Both the position numbers and the translations under genes were made by a program. From JAICJC01 sp963757605 (GTDB lineage: Bacteria > Actinomycetota > Thermoleophilia > Gaiellales > JAICJC01), in contig CAVWSF010000005.1 of NCBI GenBank assembly GCA_963757605.1, forward strand, positions 62,001 to 126,000: a DNA stretch of 64,000 nucleotides, given 5' to 3'. Below are positions 40,588 to 48,604 of the stretch, one piece after another (the first letter of the stretch is position 1; every line of letters starts with the position of its first letter). The notes under the pieces were generated by a model. It made no database searches, was not told the DNA's origin, and was given only the letters and a program-made list of their open reading frames with translations.

Positions 40588-41649
40588 CTACGGCTCCTGG
40601 ATCTCGAAGATCCTCAGCATATCGGGGCCGATGCGGCGCTCCTCCACCGGGGCCGGGAGCTCGACATCGTGGGTGAAGAGCCCCGGACCGGGGCCCAGCT
40701 CGACCGGGGCCTCGAACACCGCGACGCGGTCGACGAGGCCGGCGTCGAGGAGCGCGGTCGCGACGGTCGCCCCGCCCTCGAGCAGTGCCCACGCGATCCG
40801 GCGGCGGCCCAGCTCGGCCAGCGCCTCCGCCGGGCCCTCGGCGGTCAGGACCTCGACACCGGGCGCCGTCACGCCGCCGGCGCCCGGAGCCCGGACGACG
40901 AGCACTGGTGCATCGGTCCTGGCGGTCGAGATCAGGCGCGAGCCGCCCGGAAGCCGGCCGCGGCGGTCGAGCACCACCCGCAGCGGCTGGCGCTCGGCGG
41001 GCGGGTGGCAGTCGCGGGCGGTGAGCAGCGGATCGTCGGCGAGCGCCGTCCCGCTCCCGATGACGACGGCGCCCGCCTGGGCCCGCATCTCGTGCACCAG
41101 CGCACGACTCGCCTCCGAGCTGATCCAGCGCGGCCCGTCGTCGGCGGCGGCCGTGCGGCCGTCGGCGCTCACGGCCGCCTTGTAGGTCACGTGCGGACGG
41201 CCGCGGAGCGCCAGGGTGAGCCAGCCGGCGTTCGCCCGCCGCACCCGCCGCTCCACCTCGCCGCCCGCGACGTCGACCGCGACTCCCGCCGCCCGCAGGC
41301 GCGCGACGCCTGCGCCGTTCACCTCGTCGGTGGGGTCGATCATCGCCGCCACGACGCGGGCCACGCCGGCGTCGATCAGGGCGTCCGCGCACGGCGGCGT
41401 GCGGCCGTGGTGGCTGCACGGCTCCAGGCTGACGTAGACGGTGGCGCCGGCGGCGTCGCCGGCGGCGCGAAGCGCAGCCGTCTCGGCGTGCGCCCCGCCC
41501 GGGCGCTCGTGCCAGCCCTCCCCGATCACCCGTCCGTCCCGCACGACGACCGCCCCGACGACCGGGTTCGGCGAAGCGGTGCGGCGGCCGCGCTCCGCCA
41601 GCTCGAGGCAGCGGTCGAGGTGTCGGAGGTCCTCGCCGGTCAGCGCCAC
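40588..41649 (-). CDS. ribD: Bifunctional riboflavin deaminase-reductase
   Basis: 353 residues. N-terminal deaminase with zinc ligands in GAHAETAALRAAG and SLEPCSHHGRTPPCADALI; C-terminal reductase with KAAVSADGRTAAADDGPRWISSE, VVIGSGTALADDPLLTAR and LLEGGATVATALL. Converts the GTP cyclohydrolase product toward the ribityl intermediate. GTG start overlaps the rpe stop by about 10 bases. No FMN riboswitch-like structure is visible before the operon. Confidence 0.95.
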   Translation of the reverse strand: MALTGEDLRHLDRCLELAERGRRTASPNPVVGAVVVRDGRVIGEGWHERPGGAHAETAALRAAGDAAGATVYVSLEPCSHHGRTPPCADALIDAGVARVVAAMIDPTDEVNGAGVARLRAAGVAVDVAGGEVERRVRRANAGWLTLALRGRPHVTYKAAVSADGRTAAADDGPRWISSEASRALVHEMRAQAGAVVIGSGTALADDPLLTARDCHPPAERQPLRVVLDRRGRLPGGSRLISTARTDAPVLVVRAPGAGGVTAPGVEVLTAEGPAEALAELGRRRIAWALLEGGATVATALLDAGLVDRVAVFEAPVELGPGPGLFTHDVELPAPVEERRIGPDMLRIFEIQEP

Positions 41650-42335
41650 GCCACGGCGCCCGCGGCGGCCACGACCTCGACCAGTTCGGCATAGGCCTCG
41701 CCCGGGCTGGGGGCGTCGAACACGGCGGAGCCCGCCACCAGGATGTTGGCTCCGGCGCGATACACGTCCGCGGCCGTGTCGGGAGCGACTCCGCCGTCCA
41801 CCTCGACGGCCACGCCCGGTCCGGCCAGCTCCCGCATCCGCGGCAGCCGGTGGAGCGTCGCCGGGATGAACGACTGCCCGCCCCAGCCCGGGTTCACGCT
41901 CATGCAGAGCAGGACGTCCGCATATTGGGCCGCCTCCGAGATCGCGTCGACGGGGGTGGCGGGGTTCAGCGTCACGCCCGCCCGGCAGCCGAGATCGTTG
42001 ATCTGGTGCAGCGTGTAGTGCAGGTGCGGGCACGTCTCGACATGGACAGTGATGCTGTCGGCTCCGGCCCGGGCGAACTGGTCGATGTGCCGCTCGGGCT
42101 GCTCGATCATGAGGTGCACGTCGGCGAACCCGCCACGGTCGTGGATGACCCCGGCGATGTCGGCCACCATCTTCGGCCCGAACGTGATGACCGGCACGAA
42201 ATGGCCGTCCATGACGTCGATGTGGATGACGCGCGCGCCGGCGTCCAGCACCTCCGTCACCTGCTCGCGGACGCGGCCGAAATCCGCCGACAGGATCGAC
42301 GGGGCGACCTCGACACTCGTGGGCCATTCCCGCAC
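41640..42335 (-). CDS. rpe: Ribulose-phosphate 3-epimerase
   Basis: 231 residues. TIM-barrel enzyme of the pentose phosphate pathway. EVAPSILSADFGRV start, IDVMDGHFVPVITFGP, DVHLMIEQPERHI, CMSVNPGWGGQSFIP and VEVDGGVAPDTAADVYRAGAN are all standard, with the metal-binding His/Asp present. GTG start. Its product family (ribulose 5-phosphate) is a substrate for riboflavin synthesis, which explains its place ahead of ribD. Confidence 0.96.
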   Translation of the reverse strand: MREWPTSVEVAPSILSADFGRVREQVTEVLDAGARVIHIDVMDGHFVPVITFGPKMVADIAGVIHDRGGFADVHLMIEQPERHIDQFARAGADSITVHVETCPHLHYTLHQINDLGCRAGVTLNPATPVDAISEAAQYADVLLCMSVNPGWGGQSFIPATLHRLPRMRELAGPGVAVEVDGGVAPDTAADVYRAGANILVAGSAVFDAPSPGEAYAELVEVVAAAGAVAWR

Positions 42336-42350
42336 GCCGAGACTGTAGTT

Positions 42351-42382
42351 GAAGGCCGTTTTCGGCCGCTCAACCGGCCTTC
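42351..42382. repeat. Hairpin in the divergent rpe / GGDEF-EAL region
   Basis: GAAGGCCG at 42351-42358 pairs with CGGCCTTC at 42375-42382; a nested GGCCG-TTTT-CGGCC is the competing fold. It lies between the divergent starts of rpe and the c-di-GMP gene, 24 bases before the latter's chosen GTG, so it could affect either promoter or translation start. Confidence 0.35.
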
Positions 42383-42405
42383 GGGACCGTCGATTACGCG
42401 ATCAG

Positions 42406-45366
42406 GTGTCCTCCATCTCCACCATTCCGCCTGCGCTGCTTGCGATCGCGCTCGCAACGGGCCTGGTCGTGCTCGGACTGGGCCTCTCGGCGCTCGCACG
42501 AATACCCGCGGGCAGGCACCGGACGGCCTGGCGGCTCTGGTGTGCGGCGCTCGGGCTGGACGTCGTGGCCACGGCGATGGGGATGGTGCACTGGCCGGCC
42601 CACAGCGGGATCCCGGCGGGCGTCGTCGAGAGCATCGTGGCCCTCGCCGCCGGCCTGGCCGCCCTCGGCGTGATCGCGCGCCTTCCGGCGCACGCGGTCG
42701 CCGCGAGCCACGTTGTACTCGACCAGGTGCCGCTCGTGCTCGCGGTGGTCGCCGTCGCCTCGGTCACCTACGGCGGCGTCGTCGACGACTCTCTCGGCCA
42801 CGTCGCAATCCATATCGTCGGGCCGGCAGCGTTCACGGTGCTCGCCGCGATGTGCCTCGAGGGGATCCACTACGTGGGCGGCCCCAAGGCGCCGCACTCG
42901 GCGAAGCTCCTCACGCTCGGATTCCTGCTCACCGCCCTCGCGGGCATCAGCCCCGCGTTCGTGGCGGATCCGGCAGTGCTGGCCTATCCGCGCGTCGCGA
43001 TCTGGGTGGCCGGCCTCGTCGCCATCGGCGCCGGTGCGGCGATGCGGGTCCGGCGCCCGGACGAGGCTCGGGACTACGCTCCACGCCCCGATCCGATCAG
43101 CGGCTGGTCGTGGGGGGCAGTGCTCGGCGTGGTCGTGCTCTTCCTGCTCGTCCTCTTCCATCACGGCCCCGAAGACGACTTCCGGTTCGTGGCGGCGGTG
43201 CTGGCGCTGGCGTCGTTCGCCGCCCGCTCGACGATGGCCCGCCGGCAGGGCATCCGCCTCATGGCCGACCTGCACAGCGCCGAGACCCGCTACCGCTCGC
43301 TCGTCGAGCAGATCCCGCTTGCGATCTACACGACCGCGCTCGACAGCACCGGCACCGCGAAGTACGTCAGCCCCGCCATCGAACAGCTGCTCGGGTACAC
43401 GCAGGAGGAGGTCGAGGGCGACCCGGACTGGTTCCCCAGCGTCCTGCACCCTGAGGATCGCTGGGTCATGGACGCCGTCGGCAAGTGGTACGAGATGCGA
43501 TCCGGCGACTCGTGGGAGCAGGAGTTCCGGATGGTGGCCAAGGACGGGACCGTGCGCTGGGTGCGCGACCGGGCCGTGGTCATCCGCGATGACGCCGGCA
43601 TCCCGCTCCACGCCCAGGGGTTCATGCAGGACATCACCCTTCGGAAGCGCGCCGAGGCCGACCTGCGGGAATCCGAGCGGCGCTACCGCGACACGCTCGA
43701 GGGCGTGAACCTGCTCGCGATCCAGCTCGACCTGGACGGCGTCGTCACCTTCTGCAACGGCCACGTCTGCGACGTCACGGGCTGGTCGCGCGACGAGCTC
43801 GTCGGGCGCAACTGGTACGAGACCGTCGGCCCGGTGGAGCGGCAGGACAGCTTCCTCGACGCGGTCCGCGCCGACGACCTGGAGGACGGGTCGGAGGAGC
43901 GGCTTCGCACACGGGGCGGCGGCGACAGGGTCATCCTCTGGTGGGACACGGTGAGCCGCGACGACAGCGGCGTGATCATCGGCGTGAACAGCATCGGCCA
44001 GGACATCACCGAGCGCCGCCATGCCGAGGAGCGGCTGGCGTTCCTGCGCTACCACGACGAGCTGACCGGGCTCCCCAACAGGACGTTCTTCACCGATCAC
44101 CTGGCCCGGGCGATCGGCCATGCCTCCGAGCGCGGCAGGTCCGTTGGCGTGATCTTCGTGAACCTCGAGAACTTCCGGGTCGTGAACGACGCCCACGGGC
44201 ACGCCGTCGGAGACGCCGTCCTGTGCCAGTTCGCAGATCGGCTCCGCGAAGCCGCCGAGGGCACGGCGCTGATCGCCCGCCACGGCGGGGACGAGTTCAT
44301 CGTCCTCGTGGCGGATATGGCCGACGACGCGGCCTCGACCTCGCACGTCCACCCGGCCGACGTCGCCCAGATGGCCGCTGCGATCGGCGGCCGCGTGCGA
44401 CATGTGCTGCGGCGGCCGTTCGTACATGCCGGGCACGAGCTCTTCCTGAGCGCCCGCTCCGGCACCGCCGTGTTCCCGGTCGACGGCGAGAGCGTCGACG
44501 ACCTGCTGAAGACCGCCCACGTGAGCGCCTACCGCACTCCCGGGGTCGCGGTCGCGACCCCCGGCGACCAGCGCTCGGAGCTCGCCCCGCGCGACGAGCT
44601 CGACCTGATCGCGCGCTTGCACCACGCGATCGATCGGGGCGAATTCGTCCTGCACTACCAGCCGCTGGTCGACCTCCGCACCGGCGGGATCATCGGCGCC
44701 GAGGCCCTGATCCGGTGGCAGCCGCCGGGTCAGTCGATGGTGCCGCCCAACCAGTTCATCCCGATCGCCGAGCGCACCGGGCTGATCGCACCGATCACGC
44801 ATTGGGTGATCGACCAGGTGAGCGCGCAGCGGGCCGAGTGGCGCCGGCGCGGCATCGACATGCCGATCGGCTTCAACTTCCCGATCGGGCTGTGGGACCA
44901 GTCGACCCTCATGAACATGCTCGCGACGATGCGCCGGCACGGCCTCGCGCCTGACGACCTCGTCGTCGAGGTGACCGAGTCGGCCGTTGTCATGGACATG
45001 GAGCGCTCGGCGGGCGCGATCGACGTCGTGCGCAAGCACGGGATCCGGCTTGCGATCGACGACTTCGGCACGGGCTACTCGTCCCTCGCCCGGCTCGGGC
45101 GCCTGCCCGTCTCAGTCCTCAAGGTCGATCGCTCGTTCGTGCGCGGGCTGCCGCATGACCGCACGTCGGCCGAGCTCACGAGACACATCGTCCAACTGGC
45201 GCACGGGCTGGGCATGCAGGCGCTCGCCGAGGGCATCGAGACCGAGGAGCAGCGCGGGTTCCTCGCCGACCTGGGCTGCGATCTCGGCCAGGGGTTCCTC
45301 TTCGCGCGGCCGATGCCAACGGCGGAGATCGAGACGATGCTCGACGCCCGCCGCAAGGCGGCGTAG
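42406..45366 (+). CDS. Membrane PAS-PAS-GGDEF-EAL protein, likely c-di-GMP phosphodiesterase
   Basis: 986 residues from the GTG at 42406 (a TTG at 42349 would add 19). About eight membrane helices in residues 1-270, then two PAS domains (from YRSLVEQIPLAIYTT and YRDTLEGVNLLAIQL). GGDEF domain: HDELTGLPNRTFF and RHGGDEFIVL intact, but the metal-binding segment reads FVNLENFRVVND where active cyclases have D-x-D (Asp to Asn and Asp to Glu). EAL domain complete: GAEALIRW, NF in GFNFPIG, VEVTES, DDFGTGYSSL, KVDRSFV, ALAEGIET and QGFLFARP. Degradation of c-di-GMP is thus the likely output, with GGDEF regulatory. Confidence 0.88.
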   Translation: MSSISTIPPALLAIALATGLVVLGLGLSALARIPAGRHRTAWRLWCAALGLDVVATAMGMVHWPAHSGIPAGVVESIVALAAGLAALGVIARLPAHAVAASHVVLDQVPLVLAVVAVASVTYGGVVDDSLGHVAIHIVGPAAFTVLAAMCLEGIHYVGGPKAPHSAKLLTLGFLLTALAGISPAFVADPAVLAYPRVAIWVAGLVAIGAGAAMRVRRPDEARDYAPRPDPISGWSWGAVLGVVVLFLLVLFHHGPEDDFRFVAAVLALASFAARSTMARRQGIRLMADLHSAETRYRSLVEQIPLAIYTTALDSTGTAKYVSPAIEQLLGYTQEEVEGDPDWFPSVLHPEDRWVMDAVGKWYEMRSGDSWEQEFRMVAKDGTVRWVRDRAVVIRDDAGIPLHAQGFMQDITLRKRAEADLRESERRYRDTLEGVNLLAIQLDLDGVVTFCNGHVCDVTGWSRDELVGRNWYETVGPVERQDSFLDAVRADDLEDGSEERLRTRGGGDRVILWWDTVSRDDSGVIIGVNSIGQDITERRHAEERLAFLRYHDELTGLPNRTFFTDHLARAIGHASERGRSVGVIFVNLENFRVVNDAHGHAVGDAVLCQFADRLREAAEGTALIARHGGDEFIVLVADMADDAASTSHVHPADVAQMAAAIGGRVRHVLRRPFVHAGHELFLSARSGTAVFPVDGESVDDLLKTAHVSAYRTPGVAVATPGDQRSELAPRDELDLIARLHHAIDRGEFVLHYQPLVDLRTGGIIGAEALIRWQPPGQSMVPPNQFIPIAERTGLIAPITHWVIDQVSAQRAEWRRRGIDMPIGFNFPIGLWDQSTLMNMLATMRRHGLAPDDLVVEVTESAVVMDMERSAGAIDVVRKHGIRLAIDDFGTGYSSLARLGRLPVSVLKVDRSFVRGLPHDRTSAELTRHIVQLAHGLGMQALAEGIETEEQRGFLADLGCDLGQGFLFARPMPTAEIETMLDARRKAA

Positions 45367-45368
45367 CT

Positions 45369-46568
45369 TCAGGCGTCGATCGCGGCGATGTAGAAGCCGT
45401 CGGTCCCGTCGCGATGCGGGAGCGTCTGCCTCCCGCCCGGCAGCACCTCCTCGCTCTCGCGGCGGTGGATCGTGCACACCGAGTAGACGAGCCGGCCTCC
45501 GGGCGCGAGCAGCGTCCGGGCATGGTCCAGCATTCGCCGCTGAGTCTCGGCCATCCGGTCGGCTGCCGCCTCGTCGCAGCGCCAGCGCGCGTCCGGACGC
45601 GCCGCGAGGACGCCGAGGCCGGAGCACGGCGGGTCGAGCAGGATGCGGTCGAAGCCGTCCTCCGGGAACTCGAGCACGTCCGCCTCGACGACGCGCGCGC
45701 ACGAGGCCCCGAACCGGCCGAGCGTGGCGTAGAGCGCCCGGGCCCGGCCCGGACGGCGCTCCACACAGACCAGCTCACCGCGGTCCTCCATGAGCGCCGC
45801 GAGCTGGCCGGCCTTCCCGCCGGGCGCGGCGCACAGATCGAGCACGCGCATGCCCGGCTCTGGCGCGAGGAGCCGCGCCGGGAGCATCGCCGCGCGGGAC
45901 TGCGGCCAGATCAGCCCGGCCGCAAGCTCCTCGCTGGCCGAGACGTCGAACGGCGCGTCGATCACGAGCGCCTCGGGCAGATCCGGGTCGCCGTGCACCG
46001 CCACGCCGAGGTCGACGCTCTGTGTTCGCAGGCCGTTCACGCGGACGGACAGCTCCGGCGGCTCGTTCTGGGCGGCCATCACGGCCTCCGCGTCCTCGGC
46101 GCCGAGCATCTCCTGCCACTCCCGGGCGACCCAGTCGGGATACGAGTGGCGCAGGGCCACCGGAAGGCCGGCGACCCACTCCGGCCCCGCGGCCGAGATC
46201 CGGCGCAGCACCGCGTTCGCGAGCCCCGCCGTGTGGACGCCCGCGACGCGCTTGCACAGCTCGACGGTCTCGTTCACCGCGGCATGCGGGGGGACACCCT
46301 CGGAGAAGAGCAGCTGATAGGCGCCGATCCGAAGTGCCGCCCGCAGCGTCGGCTGGAGCTCGCCGGCCGGGCGGGCGGCGAGGGTCTCGAGCGCGTGGTC
46401 GAGCGTCCGCACCCGCTGCACGGTGCCGAAGGCCAGCCGCATCGCCTGCCGGCGCTCGCGATCGTCGAGCTCCGCCCGATCGGCCTCGGCGCGAAACGCC
46501 CGGTCGGTGTAGGCGTCCTCCTCGAACGTCCGCCGCACGACCTCGCACGCCACCGCCCGCGCGCTCAT
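45369..46568 (-). CDS. rsmB: 16S rRNA (cytosine967-C5)-methyltransferase RsmB
   Basis: 399 residues. N-terminal NusB-like domain (MSARAVACEVVRRTFEEDAYTDRAF, LFSEGVPPHAAVNETVELCKR), C-terminal SAM domain: RVLDLCAAPGGKAGQLAAL, DRILLDPPCSGLGVLAARPDARWR and YSVCTIHRRE. The two catalytic Cys lie in DPPCSG and SVCT. The C-terminal part is short. ATG overlaps the fmt stop (ATGA). Convergent with the c-di-GMP gene, 2 bases apart. Confidence 0.95.
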   Translation of the reverse strand: MSARAVACEVVRRTFEEDAYTDRAFRAEADRAELDDRERRQAMRLAFGTVQRVRTLDHALETLAARPAGELQPTLRAALRIGAYQLLFSEGVPPHAAVNETVELCKRVAGVHTAGLANAVLRRISAAGPEWVAGLPVALRHSYPDWVAREWQEMLGAEDAEAVMAAQNEPPELSVRVNGLRTQSVDLGVAVHGDPDLPEALVIDAPFDVSASEELAAGLIWPQSRAAMLPARLLAPEPGMRVLDLCAAPGGKAGQLAALMEDRGELVCVERRPGRARALYATLGRFGASCARVVEADVLEFPEDGFDRILLDPPCSGLGVLAARPDARWRCDEAAADRMAETQRRMLDHARTLLAPGGRLVYSVCTIHRRESEEVLPGGRQTLPHRDGTDGFYIAAIDA

Positions 46569-47440
46569 GCCGCCCGCTCCGGCGCCCGCCGCAGCCCGCG
46601 CAGGTAGTCGGCGACGTCCATCCGCCGCCGGCCGGCGGGCTGCACCTCGAGCACGTGAAGGACGCCGTCGGCACACGCCACGCGAAGCGGCGGCGAGACG
46701 GCGCCGGGCGGCCCCTGCCCGTCCTCGGCGCGCGCGCGCCACACGGTGACGGGCTCGCCGTCCAGCTCGCAGCGCGCCCCGATGTGCGGCGACAGCGCGC
46801 GCACGAGATTCGCCGCGCTCGCCGCGGCACCGCTCCAATCGATGCGGCGGTCGGGCGGCTCGACCTTGTGGGCGTAGGTCACGCCGGTCTCGGGCTGCTC
46901 GACGCCGGCCGTCCCGCCGCGCAGCGCGGCGGCCAGAAGCGGCGTCCCCAGCTCCAGCGCCCGAGCCCGTACGGCGCCGGCGTCGTCCTCGGGCCTGATC
47001 GGGAACCGCTCGCATCCGTGGATCGGGCCCGCGTCCAGCTCGGCCGTGAGGTCGATGACGCAGACGCCGGTCTCGGTGTCCCCGGCCATGATCGCCCGCT
47101 CGACCGGCGCGGCACCGCGCCACCGGGGAAGGAGCGACGGATGCAGGTTGTAGAGCGGGTAGGCGCCGAGGAGCGGCGGGCGCACCATCTGCCCGAACGC
47201 GACGACCGCGCCCACGTCGGCGTCCACGGGGTCGGCCGAGGCGGCGGCGCTCTGGACAAGCCGGAGCCCCAGCTCCCGCGCCGCGAGCGCGACCGGCGGC
47301 GACTGCTCCCGTCGGCCGCGGCCACTCGGCCGATCGGGCTGGGTCACGACGGCGGCGATCTCGATCTCCGGTTCGCGTACCAGGCGGCGCAGGACGTCTC
47401 CCCCGAATGCCGACGTCCCCAGGAAGACGACTCGGGGCAC
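46565..47440 (-). CDS. fmt: Methionyl-tRNA formyltransferase
   Basis: 291 residues. Formylates initiator Met-tRNA using 10-formyl-THF. Motifs: VVFLGTSAFGGDVLRRL, VVAFGQMVRPPLLG, YNLHPSLLPRWRGAAPVERAIMAGD and AHKVEPPDRRIDW (catalytic Asn-His-Asp region). GTG start. Forms the def-fmt-rsmB unit, in which formylation and later deformylation are co-encoded. Confidence 0.95.
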   Translation of the reverse strand: MPRVVFLGTSAFGGDVLRRLVREPEIEIAAVVTQPDRPSGRGRREQSPPVALAARELGLRLVQSAAASADPVDADVGAVVAFGQMVRPPLLGAYPLYNLHPSLLPRWRGAAPVERAIMAGDTETGVCVIDLTAELDAGPIHGCERFPIRPEDDAGAVRARALELGTPLLAAALRGGTAGVEQPETGVTYAHKVEPPDRRIDWSGAAASAANLVRALSPHIGARCELDGEPVTVWRARAEDGQGPPGAVSPPLRVACADGVLHVLEVQPAGRRRMDVADYLRGLRRAPERAA

Positions 47441-47456
47441 GACGACTGTCCCCCTC

Positions 47457-48035
47457 TCAGGCCCTGAGGCGGAGGTCTCGCAGCGCGGTCTTCCGGTCGT
47501 CCTTCGCAGCTCGGTCGACGATGAGCACGCCGTCCAGGTGGTCGATCTCGTGCTGGATCACGCGCGCCTCGAGGCCCTCGGCGTCGATCTCGACCTCGTT
47601 CCCGTCGGCGTCGACGGCGACGACGACGACCCGTAGGTGGCGCTCGACGGGCACCTGGAGGTCGCCGCCCAGGAGCGACAGGCACCCCTCCGTGTCGGAC
47701 TCGGTCTCCTCGGAGCGCTCGCGCAGCTCGGGGTTGATGAGGACCTGGATCTCGCCGTCCGATGAGACGCGGTAGACCAGGATGCGGCGCAGGATGCCGA
47801 GCTGCGGCGCCGCCAGGCCGACGCCGTGCGCCTGGCGCATGACCTCGCTCATCCGCTCGACCAGCCGCTTCACGTCGCCGTCCACCTCGCCGACGGGATC
47901 GGCGGCGATCCGAAGGACGGGGTCCGGGTACTGGCGGACGAGCATCAGCGCCGCGGCGTGGTGCGCGCGGCGCTCCTCCTCGTTCGCGGTCGTCTCGACC
48001 TGGCCGTCTGCGTCTGCGATCTCGTGGTCGTCCAT
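47457..48035 (-). CDS. def: Peptide deformylase with acidic N-terminal extension
   Basis: 192 residues. Metal site motifs GVGLAAPQ (GxGLAAxQ), EGCLSLLGG and QHEIDHLDG give the Cys and two His ligands and the catalytic Glu. The start at 48035 has GAGG just upstream and adds about 30 acidic residues before the family start LVRQYPDPVLR; the internal Met at 47945 has no ribosome site. The extension has no recognised role. Directly precedes fmt. Confidence 0.93.
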   Translation of the reverse strand: MDDHEIADADGQVETTANEEERRAHHAAALMLVRQYPDPVLRIAADPVGEVDGDVKRLVERMSEVMRQAHGVGLAAPQLGILRRILVYRVSSDGEIQVLINPELRERSEETESDTEGCLSLLGGDLQVPVERHLRVVVVAVDADGNEVEIDAEGLEARVIQHEIDHLDGVLIVDRAAKDDRKTALRDLRLRA

Positions 48036-48040
48036 CGTCC

Positions 48041-48586
48041 TCAGTCGTTCGCGAGCTCGGCCGCCGGGCCGACGGTTGCATACCCATCCGCGAGGGCGGC
48101 CAGAAACGCGGCGTGCACGTCGGGGGCCTCGATGCGGCGGCCGCCGAACTCGAGCGGCATCGTCGCGCAGGCATCGTGGGCCACGCTCACCTCATACCCC
48201 AGATCGACGGCGGCCCGCACCGTGGCGTCCACGCACATCGAGGTCATCATCCCGCACACCACCAGGCGGTCGACCCCCGCCTTCTTCAGGTCGCCGTCGA
48301 GCGAGGTCTCCAGGAAGGCATTGGGAAACGCCTTGTCGACCACGGCCTCGCCGGCCTGCGGCTCCACGGCGGCGTTGATCTCGCCGCCGGGCGTCCCCGG
48401 GCGCATGTAGAGGGCATCCGGCGCGTCCCACACGTGCCGGATGTGGAAGACCGGCTCGCCGGAGGCCCGGAAGGCGCCGAGCAGCGTGCGCGCCTCCGCC
48501 GCGGCCGCCTCGGGCCCCGCCAGCGGGTTCGCGCCGCCGGGGAAGTAGTCGTTCTGGATGTCGACGACGACCAGTGCTCGTGCCAT
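48041..48586 (-). CDS. Isochorismatase-family cysteine hydrolase
   Basis: 181 residues. Fold motifs: ALVVVDIQNDYFPGG (catalytic Asp), VVDKAFPNAFLETSLDGDLKK (Lys), and VVCGMMTSMCVDATVRAAVDLGYEV, with the nucleophile Cys in SMCVD. Family members cleave amides or isochorismate (nicotinamidases, N-carbamoyl hydrolases); the substrate cannot be told from sequence. It lies between def and priA, 5 and 18 bases away, so it is probably co-transcribed. Confidence 0.85.
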   Translation of the reverse strand: MARALVVVDIQNDYFPGGANPLAGPEAAAAEARTLLGAFRASGEPVFHIRHVWDAPDALYMRPGTPGGEINAAVEPQAGEAVVDKAFPNAFLETSLDGDLKKAGVDRLVVCGMMTSMCVDATVRAAVDLGYEVSVAHDACATMPLEFGGRRIEAPDVHAAFLAALADGYATVGPAAELAND

Positions 48587-48604
48587 GCGCGGAAGGCTAC
48601 CGGG

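Noticed and set aside
40588..42405. FMN riboswitch controlling the riboflavin genes
   Set aside because: ribD overlaps rpe, and the region before rpe holds only a short hairpin, without the conserved RFN helices.
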